From CAYRSS01 sp964426945 (lineage in GTDB: Bacteria; Planctomycetota; Phycisphaerae; UBA1845), in NCBI GenBank assembly GCA_964426945.1, contig CAYRSS010000005.1, forward strand, positions 1-64,000: 64,000 nucleotides of DNA, written 5' to 3'. A model generated the notes under the pieces. The model searched no databases. It worked only from the letters and a program-made list of their open reading frames with translations, and was not told the DNA's origin. Positions 10,529 to 18,976 of the stretch are shown here, piece by piece (positions within the stretch are counted from its first letter, which is position 1; each line of letters opens with the position of its first letter). The position numbers and the translations under genes were made by a program.

Positions 10529-11338
10529 CTACCCCTTGCGGAACTCGGCCGTCGGCGTGACCGGGTCCGCGCCGCCCTCGGGCCCGTGGCGATCGCCATC
10601 GCCGGGCCGCTTAAGCAGCCGGTGCTGACTTTCCACCGCCGCGGTCATCACCCGCTTGCGGAAGGCGACGTCGACCGCGACGTCTTCCATGATCCGTCCG
10701 TCGCGCATGTGAATGGTCCGGGCGGCCTGCACGGCCACGTCCATCTCATGCGTCACCAGCACGATGGTGATGCCCTGCTCGTGCAGCTCGTGGAAGATGC
10801 CCATGATCTGCTCGCCGGTGCGGCTGTCGAGATTGCCCGTCGGCTCGTCAGCAAGAATGATCTTGGGATTGTTCACGATCGCACGGGCGATCGCGACGCG
10901 CTGGCACTCGCCGCCCGACAGCTCGCTGGGGCGGTGCCGCGTGCGACCCTTGAGACCGACGCGCTCCAGCGCCTCCTCGGCCATCCTGCGGCGAATGCGC
11001 CCGCGCGAGTAGACGAGCGGCAGCATGACGTTGTCGATCGCCGTCGTGCGACTCATCAGGTTGAACGTCTGGAACACGAAGCCGATGCTGCGATTGCGCA
11101 GCCCGGCGAGCTGGCGGCCGGTCAGGCCCGTGGTGTGCTGGCCGTCGACATGCACGGTGCCGCTCGTCGGTCGATCAAGACAGCCGAGGATGTGCATCAG
11201 CGTGCTCTTGCCGCTGCCACTGGCCCCGGTAATGCTGACGAACTCGCCGGGGGCGATGTGCAGATCCACGCCGTCCAGCGCGCGCACCACCGAATCGCCC
11301 ATCTTGTAGTGCTTACGAAGCTGTACGGTGCGGATCAT
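10529..11338 (-). CDS. MacB/LolD-type ABC transporter ATPase
   Basis: A 269-residue ATPase. Walker A is GASGSGKST (38-46, Lys44), the signature is LSGGECQRVAIARA, Walker B is IILADEPTG and the switch His is in LVTHEMD. A C-terminal extension of about 45 polar residues follows the core. It pairs with the permease 10 nt downstream and the HlyD-type adaptor upstream, giving a MacA-MacB-like set. The gap of about 100 nt to the adaptor is compatible with one transcript. No TolC-like outer-membrane gene is nearby. Confidence 0.92.
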   Translation of the reverse strand: MIRTVQLRKHYKMGDSVVRALDGVDLHIAPGEFVSITGASGSGKSTLMHILGCLDRPTSGTVHVDGQHTTGLTGRQLAGLRNRSIGFVFQTFNLMSRTTAIDNVMLPLVYSRGRIRRRMAEEALERVGLKGRTRHRPSELSGGECQRVAIARAIVNNPKIILADEPTGNLDSRTGEQIMGIFHELHEQGITIVLVTHEMDVAVQAARTIHMRDGRIMEDVAVDVAFRKRVMTAAVESQHRLLKRPGDGDRHGPEGGADPVTPTAEFRKG

Positions 11339-11438
11339 GACGGTATCGGGTCGGCGCGATCGACTGAAACACACTGTCGGCCGATGCGCGACAGGACCGG
11401 GTACGTGATGGGCCGGGCGCTCGCCGGGATCGACAGAC

Positions 11439-12785
11439 CTAGTTCTTCCGGCGGGTGTCAGCCCGCGGCAGCTTGATGTAGACCTCGTCGCCTTCCTTTA
11501 CGCCCGAGCGGATGACCGAAAGGCTGCCGTTGCTGATGCCCACATCGCAGGCGACGAAGACCGGCGCCGCCTCGGGCGCCGTCGGATCGGCCGGCGGGGT
11601 CATCACGCCGAGCTTGCCGTTGGGCCCTTCTCGGATCGCCTCGTTCGGGCAAAGCACAACATTCTCGATGTGTTCCGACACGAACGTCACGTCGGCCCGC
11701 ATCCCCGGCAGCAGCTTGCCGCGGTTCTCGCCCACGACGACCACGTCGACCTGGTAGGTCACGACGTTGCTGATCGTCCGCGGCAGCGGAAACACTCGCT
11801 CGATGATCCCCACGAATTCGTCGTCCGGGAACGCCTCGACGCGAATCTTCGGCAGGTGCTCCATCGTCGCGGCGGCGGCTTCGAAGTCCGCCGGGGGAAC
11901 CACCGACGCGTCATGACCGGGCCGGGCCCAGTCCGGGGTGATGTCGAGAACGCGGCCGATGTCGGCCTCGTCGACTTCGGCCCGCACGACGATCTTGCTC
12001 ATGTCGAGAAACTTGCCGAGCTCCGTCCCGCCGAAGTTGGTGAACTTGCCGCCTTGGATGACCTCGCCGATCTGCGTGCTGACGGAAGCGAGAATACCCC
12101 CGAGCGGCGCGACGATGTCGGTCTTGCGCAGCCGCCGCTCGGCGTCGGCCAGGTTGGCCTTGGCGATCTCCAGCGCCGCCTCGGCCTGGCGGACCATCTC
12201 GCCGGCGCGGGGAATCGACAACTCGACACGCTGCCGGGCCGCCTTGGCGCTCTCGAGCTGGGCCAGCGCGCTGCGCAGCGAGGTGTCGCGCAGAACGATT
12301 TCGTCCTCCCGCTTCATGTGCGGCTCGAGCTCGTCAGTGCGCTTCTTGTTGAACCGCGCCTGGTCCACCTGGGCCTCGAGCTGGGCCACCCGGGCCTGGG
12401 CGTCGGCGAGCTCCGGACCCTCGGCGAGGCGAAGGGCAATGCGTGCGTCTTCGAGCCGGGCCTCGGCCACGCTGACGTCGGCCCGAGCCCGCTCGAAGTT
12501 GCGCTCTTCCTCGGCCTTGTCGAGGCGGAACAGCAGCGTCCCCTCGGGCACGCGCGTGCCTCCCTCGTAGGGAATCTCGACCACCTCGCCGCTCGCTTCT
12601 GACTTGATGCTGATCTCGCGCACGGGGCGAAGCTGGCCGGTGGCGCTGATGGGCAGCGTCAGGTCGCCGCGGATGATCCGCGTCGTCTCGCCCTTGTCGC
12701 GCAGCGGCCGGAAGTTGTCCTTGACGAGCACGTAGCTCGCCACGACCAGGCCGATCGTCAGGATGCCGATGATGAGGTTCTTCAT
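11439..12785 (-). CDS. HlyD/MacA-family periplasmic adaptor
   Basis: A 448-residue membrane fusion protein. A single N-terminal anchor (MKNLIIGILTIGLVVASYVLV) precedes the first barrel/lipoyl half (about 45-85) and a long coiled-coil hairpin rich in Ala/Glu/Arg (about 95-240). The second lipoyl half (ADVEERRLRKTDIVAPLGG-like region) and beta-barrel follow. It should link the inner-membrane MacB-like permease to an outer-membrane channel. It is the first gene of the adaptor-ATPase-permease set, all on the minus strand. Substrate cannot be predicted: MacAB homologs move macrolides, peptides and lipids. Confidence 0.88.
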   Translation of the reverse strand: MKNLIIGILTIGLVVASYVLVKDNFRPLRDKGETTRIIRGDLTLPISATGQLRPVREISIKSEASGEVVEIPYEGGTRVPEGTLLFRLDKAEEERNFERARADVSVAEARLEDARIALRLAEGPELADAQARVAQLEAQVDQARFNKKRTDELEPHMKREDEIVLRDTSLRSALAQLESAKAARQRVELSIPRAGEMVRQAEAALEIAKANLADAERRLRKTDIVAPLGGILASVSTQIGEVIQGGKFTNFGGTELGKFLDMSKIVVRAEVDEADIGRVLDITPDWARPGHDASVVPPADFEAAAATMEHLPKIRVEAFPDDEFVGIIERVFPLPRTISNVVTYQVDVVVVGENRGKLLPGMRADVTFVSEHIENVVLCPNEAIREGPNGKLGVMTPPADPTAPEAAPVFVACDVGISNGSLSVIRSGVKEGDEVYIKLPRADTRRKN

Positions 12786-12843
12786 GACCCCGCAAACTCC
12801 TTGGCCGTCGGGCCGCCCGAATCACAAGGGCGGCCGAGCGCGC

Positions 12844-13956
12844 TCATCGGGCGGCCGACGAGGGCGCATACGGCAGGCCGAACGTCTCGGCCACCGGCCG
12901 GTTCGTCACCCGGCCGCGCTCGATATTCACACCGGCCTCCAGGCCGGGATCCTCCTTGCACGCCGTCAGCCAGCCCTTGTCGGCCAGGCGCACGGCGTAG
13001 GGAAGGGTGGCGTTGGTCAGGGCGTAGGTCGACGTCCGGCCGACGGCGCCCGGCATGTTCGCCACGCCATAGTGGACGATGTGGTCAACAATGTACGTCG
13101 GCTGCTCGTGCGTCGTCGGACGGATGGTCTCGCAGCAGCCGCCCTGGTCCACGCCCACGTCCACGATGACAGCGCCGGGCTTCATGATTTCGAGGAAACC
13201 GCGCTCGATAAGCACCGGGCAGCGCGCCCCGGGAATAAGCACCGCACCGACGACGAGGTCGGCCTCGCGCAGCGACTTCTGGATCGCCAGGCGGTTGCTG
13301 AACACCGTGTGCACATTGGCGGGCATGAAGTCGTCCAGCGCACGGAGCCGGTCGATGTTCACGTCCATGATGGTTACGTTGGCGCCCAGGCCCGCGGCGA
13401 CCTTGGCCGCGTTGGTGCCCACGACGCCGCCCCCGATGATGAGCACCTCGGCCGGCTCCACCCCTGGTACGCCGCCCAGCAGGATGCCGCGGCCCATCAT
13501 CGGCCGCTCGAGGTACTTGGCCCCCTCCTGGATGCTCATCTTGCCCGCGACTTCGCTCATCGGGGTCAGCAGCGGCAGCGTGCCGCGCCGGTCGGTGATG
13601 GTCTCGTAGGCGATGGCGATCGACTTGCTGCGGATGACCCCTTCGGTGAGCTCCCGGTCGGCGGCGAAATGGAAGTAGGTGAACATCACCTGCCCCTCGC
13701 GCATCATTTCGCGCTCGGGGGCGAGGGGTTCCTTCACCTTGACGATCATCTCGGCGCGCTCGAACACGTCCGCGGCGCCGGGCATGATCCGCGCGCCGAC
13801 CGCTTCGTACTCTTCGTTCGTGATGCCCGAGCCCACACCCGCGCCGCTCTCGACGAGGACGGTGTGCCCGCGGCGGATGAGTTCGTCAGCCCCGATGGGC
13901 GTCAGGCTGACCCTGTATTCGTGGGTTTTCGACTCGGTGGGGACGCCGACGATCAT
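12844..13956 (-). CDS. ald: Alanine dehydrogenase
   Basis: A 370-residue NAD-dependent L-alanine dehydrogenase (L-alanine to pyruvate and ammonium). Active-site residues are visible: Arg15 (EYRVSLTP), Lys75 (VKVKEP) and His96 (TYFHFAAD). The Rossmann motif is GGGVVGTNAAKVAAGLGANVT. Length and start (MIVGVPTESK) match the family exactly. A well-formed promoter lies at 14060-14088. Just downstream a GC-rich hairpin (12811-12818 with 12828-12835) lacks a T-run and may be a weak terminator. The enzyme acts in alanine catabolism or ammonium assimilation. Confidence 0.97.
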   Translation of the reverse strand: MIVGVPTESKTHEYRVSLTPIGADELIRRGHTVLVESGAGVGSGITNEEYEAVGARIMPGAADVFERAEMIVKVKEPLAPEREMMREGQVMFTYFHFAADRELTEGVIRSKSIAIAYETITDRRGTLPLLTPMSEVAGKMSIQEGAKYLERPMMGRGILLGGVPGVEPAEVLIIGGGVVGTNAAKVAAGLGANVTIMDVNIDRLRALDDFMPANVHTVFSNRLAIQKSLREADLVVGAVLIPGARCPVLIERGFLEIMKPGAVIVDVGVDQGGCCETIRPTTHEQPTYIVDHIVHYGVANMPGAVGRTSTYALTNATLPYAVRLADKGWLTACKEDPGLEAGVNIERGRVTNRPVAETFGLPYAPSSAAR

Positions 13957-14059
13957 GGACCCTGTGCTCCCGGCCGGCCGACATCACCCGCGTGACGGAC
14001 GTGCCCGAGTGGTAGATTCCGCAGCCCGCGCCGCAAGCGGCCTCCGGGTGAACGCGGGC

Positions 14060-14088
14060 AATATAGCCCGTGCCATACCCTGTCGCAA
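14060..14088 (-). promoter_or_regulatory. Promoter of alanine dehydrogenase
   Basis: On the minus strand TTGCGA (14088-14083) and TATATT (14065-14060) are separated by exactly 17 nt, about 104 nt upstream of the ald ATG. Confidence 0.55.
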
Positions 14089-14184
14089 TCTGGCTCTACA
14101 AGTCCGTACCGTTCGTGGGCCAGCCTTGTGAAACGTGGGGAATCCGCCCCTTGCGGGAGGCGATGATGCCCGCCGGCCTGCGGA

Positions 14185-15396
14185 TCAGGGTGTCGGGCGC
14201 GACGGCCGCGCTGGGAGGACCTCGTCGGCCACAAACCGCGCCAGCCGTTCGGCGGTCAGGGCATGCGCCGCCGCATTGGGATGCTCGTTCACGTCGCTGA
14301 TGCGCAGGTCGCGCGCGATGCGGCCGCGGAAGAGTTCCAGCAGATCAAGATAGGCCACCCCGAGGCGCGCCGCGAGCTCCGCCATGCGCTCGTGCTCGGT
14401 CTCCAGCGGGTAGTCGGACAGGCGGAAAAGCCACGGATAGAGCACCAGGGCATAGGTCGCGCCGCTGCGTTCGACGGCGGCCTTCACCGCGGCGATGTCG
14501 GCCTCCAGCCGCTGCCAGGCCGCCTCGCGCTGGACGGCGTCGCGGCCGCCCCGGTAGTAGTTGATCGTCTCGCGCATCGCGAGCCGGTAGCGGACCTGCT
14601 TCTGCGCGAAGCGAAGCACGCGCGACCCGCGGAAGAGCACGTCACCGTCGCGGAGGGCATAAATGCGCTCCAGCGCCGAATGGGTGTCGACATCTTCCAG
14701 ATCGTTCAGGTAGATCACGTGCAGCACGTGGTCAGGCCGGATCGCCTCGGCAGTGTCGAGGTAAAGATCGTGCTGCTCGCCGGGGGCGGTGCCGGGGTAG
14801 CCGAGGTTTATCGTCAACACGCCCTGCGGCACAGCCGGCGACAGGCGCTCCCCCACGAGGTGACAGAACGTCTCGTCGCGCTCCACGCCTTCGCCGAACG
14901 TGAACGAATCGCCCAGCATGGCCACGCGGACGCGGTCGTCGTCGGGGTCGATCGCGTCCCAGCTCTCGCGGACGCCGAGCACGTTGAGGGTATTGTCCAC
15001 CGCCTGCGCATCGACCGATTGCCGCACGGGCGGGCGCGCCGGGCGGATGTCGAGCGCCACGAAGACCATCTCGGCCACGAGCAGCGCACCGAGCAGCGAC
15101 AGCGTGGACGCCGCCGCCCCCATGACCAGGCGCTGCCTCACGCGGCGCGCGGAAGGCGCCGCCAGCAGCGAAGCAGCCAGCCGCGGGCGACCACGAGCGC
15201 GGATCAGATAAGTCAGCGAGATGAGCCAGCGGCATTCGAGAAGTGCGAGCGCAACCGTGGCGATCACGAGGAGTATCGCGTACGCGTGCGACGAGCCGAC
15301 GCGGTCAAACCACGCCCACACCGTCTCCGACTGAGCCGCGGCGATCAGCAACGCAGGCACGACCAGCGCCGCGATCGAGTGCCGCAGGATCGGCAT
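14185..15396 (-). CDS. Membrane-anchored SGNH/GDSL-type hydrolase-like protein
   Basis: A 403-residue protein with N-terminal transmembrane segments (about 7-22, 38-56 and 93-116) and an extracytoplasmic domain. It contains the block I motif LGDSFTFGEGV (Ser164 as nucleophile) and a C-terminal block with His372 in NEHPNAAAHA (Asp368 or Glu371 nearby). Such proteins act as esterases or acyltransferases on surface polysaccharides; AlgX/DltD-like roles are possible. A GTG at 15489 would overlap the ABC-F gene. The ATG at 15396 is preferred because a TATACT box at 15431-15436 would start transcription downstream of that GTG. Confidence 0.72.
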   Translation of the reverse strand: MPILRHSIAALVVPALLIAAAQSETVWAWFDRVGSSHAYAILLVIATVALALLECRWLISLTYLIRARGRPRLAASLLAAPSARRVRQRLVMGAAASTLSLLGALLVAEMVFVALDIRPARPPVRQSVDAQAVDNTLNVLGVRESWDAIDPDDDRVRVAMLGDSFTFGEGVERDETFCHLVGERLSPAVPQGVLTINLGYPGTAPGEQHDLYLDTAEAIRPDHVLHVIYLNDLEDVDTHSALERIYALRDGDVLFRGSRVLRFAQKQVRYRLAMRETINYYRGGRDAVQREAAWQRLEADIAAVKAAVERSGATYALVLYPWLFRLSDYPLETEHERMAELAARLGVAYLDLLELFRGRIARDLRISDVNEHPNAAAHALTAERLARFVADEVLPARPSRPTP

Positions 15397-15464
15397 CGAT
15401 TGCTGGTGCGGTGTAACAGCCACCGATTCGAGTATAGCAGCATCAGCCCCGATGTGCGCGGAAA

Positions 15465-17402
15465 TCAGCCCCCGGCCCGCTCGTGCCACGCGGCGTCGAT
15501 CTCCGCCAGCTCGTCCTGCGCCGCCTGAATATCGGCCTTCAGCCGCTGCAGAGCGTCGATATCGCGCATGATCGCGGGATCCGCGAACCGCGTGTTCAGC
15601 GCCGCGAGCCGCTCCTCGCGATCGATCACCATCGCTTCGAGTTCGTCCGCCGACAGGTGATCGTACTGCGACGTCTTGCGGACCGGCCGGGCGGCGGCCG
15701 CACCCTTGGACTCGGCGCGTTCGCTCTTTGCCTTGCTGGCGCGGGCCGCGGTCTCGGCCGCCGCCCGCTCGGCCTCTTCACGCTCGATGGTCTCGATGTA
15801 CAGCGAATAGTTCCCGGCGAACATCCGCCAGCCCTCGGGCCGGATCACCAGCAGCCGATCGACGATCCGATCGAGGAAGTACCGGTCGTGGCTGATGGTC
15901 AGCACGGTGCCCTCGTAGTGCAGCAGCGCCTCCTCCAGCGCCTCGCGCGAGGGGATGTCGAGGTGGTTCGTCGGCTCGTCGAGAATCAGCACGTCCGGCG
16001 CATCGAGAATCAGCTTCGCCAGGCGCACGCGCGACTGTTCGCCGCCCGATAGCTTGCCGAGGGGCTTGAAAACGTCGTTGCCGAAAAACAGGAAACGGGC
16101 GAGGTAGGACCGCGCCGACTCTTCGCTCATTTCGCGCCGGATCGTGCGAATCTCCTCCACGATCGTACGGTTGGGGTCGAGGTCGCGGTGCTCCTGGTCG
16201 TAGTAGCCCACGCGCCGGCGCGAATCGATCTCGACGCCGCCCGACGTCGGCGCGAGCTGGCCGAGGATGATCCGCAGCAGCGTCGACTTGCCCACGCCGT
16301 TGGGCCCGGTGATCCCCAGCCGCTCCTTGTCCCGCACCTGGAAGTTCAGCCCGTCAAAGAGCCGCTTGTCGCCGAAGCCCATCGACAGGTCGTCGCAGCG
16401 CATCACGGTGGTGCCGTCGGAGCGGGTACTGAGGTGGCTGCTGAACGTCAGCCTGGCCGCCCGCATCGACGTGGGCGCGTCGGTCACGAACTCGCCCGCG
16501 CCCAACCGGCGCTCCAGCCGTGTCCGCCGACCCTTGGCCTCGTTGGTCCGCTGACCGGCGAGGTGACGGGCGATGAACTCCTTCTCCTTCTCGATGAAGG
16601 CCTTGTCCTTCTCGTACTGCCGCTGCTCGGTCAGCAGCCGCAGCTCCTTGGTCTCGGCAAACGTGGAGTAGTTGCCCTTGTAGCTGCGCACCCCCGCGCG
16701 CTCGACCTCGATAATCCGATCGGCGAGCCGATCGAGCAGGTAGCGGTCATGCGAAATGATCACCGCCCCGCCCTGATGGGCGCCGAGAAACCGCTCGAGC
16801 CACCGCACGGCGTCGATGTCGAGGTGATTGGTCGGCTCGTCGAGCAGGAGCAGCTCAGGATCGCGCAGCAGCAGCTTGGCCAGCGCCGCCCGGCACTTCT
16901 GGCCGCCCGAGAGAATCCGCACCGGCAGGGCATAGTCCGCCTGCGTGAAACCCAGGCCGCCGAGAATCTCTCCGAGCCGGTGCTCGAAGGTATAGCCGCC
17001 CTCGTGGATGAACCGCTGGTTGACGCGCTCGTACTCGGCCATCAACCGCTGGAGTTCGGGGCCGTCGTGATGCGCGGCCATCTTCTCGGAGATACCGTGG
17101 AGCTTGTGTTCCAGCGCGAGCAGGTCCGCAAACGCGCTGCCCACCTCGTCGTGCAGCGTGCGGTCGAGCCCGACGTCCGGTTCCTGGCGGAGGTGGCCGA
17201 CCTGCGTGCCCTTCGCGACGGACACCTGCCCCTGATCGGGCTCGACTTCGCCGGTAATGATCCGGAAGAGGGTGGTCTTGCCCGCCCCGTTCGCGCCCAC
17301 GAGCCCGACGGTCTCGCCCGGATGAATGTCCAGCGAAACGCCGTCGAGCACGACGTGCGTGCCGAACTGCTTCGTGACGCTCTGAACGGTGACGACAGCC
17401 AT
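15465..17402 (-). CDS. ABC-F family ATPase (Uup/YheS-like)
   Basis: A 645-residue soluble protein with two ABC domains and no membrane domain. The first Walker A is GANGAGKTT (36-44) and the second GPNGVGKST; both signature motifs (LSGGQ, LSGGE) and both LLLDEPTNHLDI-type Walker B sequences are present. Between them is the ABC-F linker with Arg/Lys-rich helices. The C-terminus (about 555-645) is a charged coiled coil, as in Uup. ABC-F proteins bind the ribosomal E-site and relieve stalling or give antibiotic resistance. It starts 39 nt before the DinB-like stop region on the same strand and may be cotranscribed with that gene. Confidence 0.92.
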   Translation of the reverse strand: MAVVTVQSVTKQFGTHVVLDGVSLDIHPGETVGLVGANGAGKTTLFRIITGEVEPDQGQVSVAKGTQVGHLRQEPDVGLDRTLHDEVGSAFADLLALEHKLHGISEKMAAHHDGPELQRLMAEYERVNQRFIHEGGYTFEHRLGEILGGLGFTQADYALPVRILSGGQKCRAALAKLLLRDPELLLLDEPTNHLDIDAVRWLERFLGAHQGGAVIISHDRYLLDRLADRIIEVERAGVRSYKGNYSTFAETKELRLLTEQRQYEKDKAFIEKEKEFIARHLAGQRTNEAKGRRTRLERRLGAGEFVTDAPTSMRAARLTFSSHLSTRSDGTTVMRCDDLSMGFGDKRLFDGLNFQVRDKERLGITGPNGVGKSTLLRIILGQLAPTSGGVEIDSRRRVGYYDQEHRDLDPNRTIVEEIRTIRREMSEESARSYLARFLFFGNDVFKPLGKLSGGEQSRVRLAKLILDAPDVLILDEPTNHLDIPSREALEEALLHYEGTVLTISHDRYFLDRIVDRLLVIRPEGWRMFAGNYSLYIETIEREEAERAAAETAARASKAKSERAESKGAAAARPVRKTSQYDHLSADELEAMVIDREERLAALNTRFADPAIMRDIDALQRLKADIQAAQDELAEIDAAWHERAGG

Positions 17403-17441
17403 GAACGATCCCGGCCCACCCCGCGCCGCGCGGCTCCCGCC

Positions 17442-17930
17442 TCACCACCCCAGCGGCTTGCCGAGCACCTCACGCTTCTTGCGCAGGAACGTCATGTGGT
17501 GATCGAGGTGATCCACATAGGTGCGCACCAGCTGACCCAGCGTGACCGGGCCCACCTCGTTGTGCCGGCCGACACGGTCGAAGGCCTCATCCGCAAGTTC
17601 GCGCAGCAGCGCCGCCGTGAGGATCCGGTTGATGCGGAATACCTCGCAGCACATCGCCGCATCCAGCCGCTGGTAGGACAGCTTCTCCGCGAACGCCGTC
17701 TCGTTGTACCCGATCAGCGTCGGCTCCTCCTCCGCGATGATCCGCTTCATGCGGTCGGAGGCGATGAGGTCGCTGTCCATCAGGTGGGCGATGATCTGCT
17801 GGATGCTCCAGGTGCCTGCCACCGGGAAGCTGGTCAGGTCCTGGCGGGACAGGTCCACAATCGCCCGGGACGGCACATCCGCCCCGGCGGCGTAGCGCTC
17901 CACAAGTTCCGCGAGCTCCTGGTTTTCCAT
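17442..17930 (-). CDS. DinB-superfamily four-helix metal-binding protein
   Basis: A 162-residue protein with the DinB/YfiT fold pattern. The three expected metal ligands are His49 (IIAHLMDSD), His141 and His145 (HLDHHMTFL), at the conserved places at the end of helix 2 and in the last helix. Members bind a divalent metal and include thiol-dependent transferases; most are of unknown function. The ATG at 17930 has AGGAG-like sequence just upstream (GAGACCGC region). It is upstream of the ABC-F gene on the same strand and divergent from rpmI. Confidence 0.85.
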   Translation of the reverse strand: MENQELAELVERYAAGADVPSRAIVDLSRQDLTSFPVAGTWSIQQIIAHLMDSDLIASDRMKRIIAEEEPTLIGYNETAFAEKLSYQRLDAAMCCEVFRINRILTAALLRELADEAFDRVGRHNEVGPVTLGQLVRTYVDHLDHHMTFLRKKREVLGKPLGW

Positions 17931-18105
17931 GCGGTCTCCTCGGGGTTCCCCCGCCGGACGCCTCGTGCCGCCCCATCGCGGGCGGCGAGTCGGAGAATCT
18001 ACTCCGTCGGGAGCCGGAACCCAAACCCGCCGGAAGTTAACGCATAAAGCGACAAAAAGCAGCCAAAATAACTTTCCTTTCGCCTCGCGCCGGCTTTGCG
18101 CCCCG

Positions 18106-18133
18106 TTGCAAGGCGGCGGGGGCTCGGTATAAT
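18106..18133 (+). promoter_or_regulatory. Strong promoter of rpmI-rplT
   Basis: TTGCAA (18106-18111), a 16-nt spacer and a perfect TATAAT (18128-18133). The ATG of rpmI lies 42 nt after the -10 box, leaving a short leader of about 35 nt. Confidence 0.75.
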
Positions 18134-18175
18134 GCCCCGTCTTTCGCCGTCAGGGCGTGAAAGGATAGGCGTTCG

Positions 18176-18373
18176 ATGCCGAAGATGAAGACACACAAGG
18201 GGCTGAAGAAGCGCATTCGCATCTCGGCCCGAGGCAAGGTCAAGGTGAAGAAGCCGGGCTCCGGCCACCTGATGAGCCACAAGTCCGGCCGTCGCTGCCG
18301 TCACCTGCGCTCCGCGCTGGTGCTCAGCGGCAAGATGCCCAAGCGGCTGCTGATCGCCTGCCCCGAGGCGTAA
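18176..18373 (+). CDS. rpmI: 50S ribosomal protein L35
   Basis: A 65-residue basic protein starting PKMKTHKGLKKR after the initiator Met, the canonical L35 start, and containing the GKVKVKKPGSGHLMSHKS region. It is a structural protein of the large subunit. It has its own strong promoter and is followed 64 nt later by rplT. In many bacteria infC lies directly upstream; here the upstream neighbour is the divergent DinB-like gene, so infC is absent from this cluster. Confidence 0.98.
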   Translation: MPKMKTHKGLKKRIRISARGKVKVKKPGSGHLMSHKSGRRCRHLRSALVLSGKMPKRLLIACPEA

Positions 18374-18437
18374 TCTTCGAACCCCTGACCAGAGCATGCA
18401 GCGAGGCCCTCGGGCCTCTGATCGGAGTGACAGACGA

Positions 18438-18809
18438 ATGGCCAGAGCAACGACCGGCGCTGCCACGCATCGCAAGAAGAAGCGCATCCTGAAGCAGGCT
18501 GAAGGCTTCCGCGGCGCACGCAAGAACCGGTGGCGCATCGCGAAGGAAGCCGTCCGCCGTGCGGAGGTGTATGCCACCCGCGATCGACGCGCCCGCAAGC
18601 GCGAGTTCCGGGCCCTGTGGGTCACGCGCCTCTCGGCCGCGTGCGACATGCGCGGCCTCGCCTACAGCCGCTTTATCAGCGGGCTGCTCGCCGAGGGCAT
18701 CGAGCTCAACCGCAAGATGCTGAGCGAAATCGCCATCCACAATCCGACCGACTTTGACGCGATTGTCGACCTCGCCCGCAAGCACGCCCCCAAGACCAAG
18801 GCCGCCTGA
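18438..18809 (+). CDS. rplT: 50S ribosomal protein L20
   Basis: A 123-residue Arg/Lys-rich protein with the standard L20 pattern: MARATTGAATHRKKKRILKQ, then AEGFRGARKNRWRIAKEAV and the IELNRKMLSEIA region near the C-terminus. It binds 23S rRNA early in 50S assembly. The ATG at 18438 follows a GGAG 12 nt upstream. In the rpmI-rplT gap, GAGGCCC (18403-18409) and GGGCCTC (18412-18418) form a tight hairpin that could influence coupling or autoregulation. A rho-independent terminator follows at 18839. Confidence 0.98.
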   Translation: MARATTGAATHRKKKRILKQAEGFRGARKNRWRIAKEAVRRAEVYATRDRRARKREFRALWVTRLSAACDMRGLAYSRFISGLLAEGIELNRKMLSEIAIHNPTDFDAIVDLARKHAPKTKAA

Positions 18810-18838
18810 CGGCCCGGCGCCCCACGCGAATCGCTCCC

Positions 18839-18870
18839 GACAGGCCCCGCAACGGGCCTGTCGTTTTTTT
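18839..18870 (+). terminator. Rho-independent terminator after rplT
   Basis: A perfect 9-bp stem GACAGGCCC (18839-18847) / GGGCCTGTC (18854-18862) with a 6-nt loop, followed by G and seven T (18864-18870). Confidence 0.95.
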
Positions 18871-18976
18871 GTGCGCCCCCCGCGGCGATGCCGCCTTGCC
18901 CCGCCGGCGCTATCGTGGCACTATCGCACCGGCCCCCGCGCCACGGCCTCGAGTCCTCCACGGAGCCCGGCCCGGC

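Noticed and set aside
12811..12835. GC hairpin downstream of ald as a rho-independent terminator
   Set aside because: The 8-bp stem is good but there is no T-run on the minus strand, so it is mentioned only in the ald entry.
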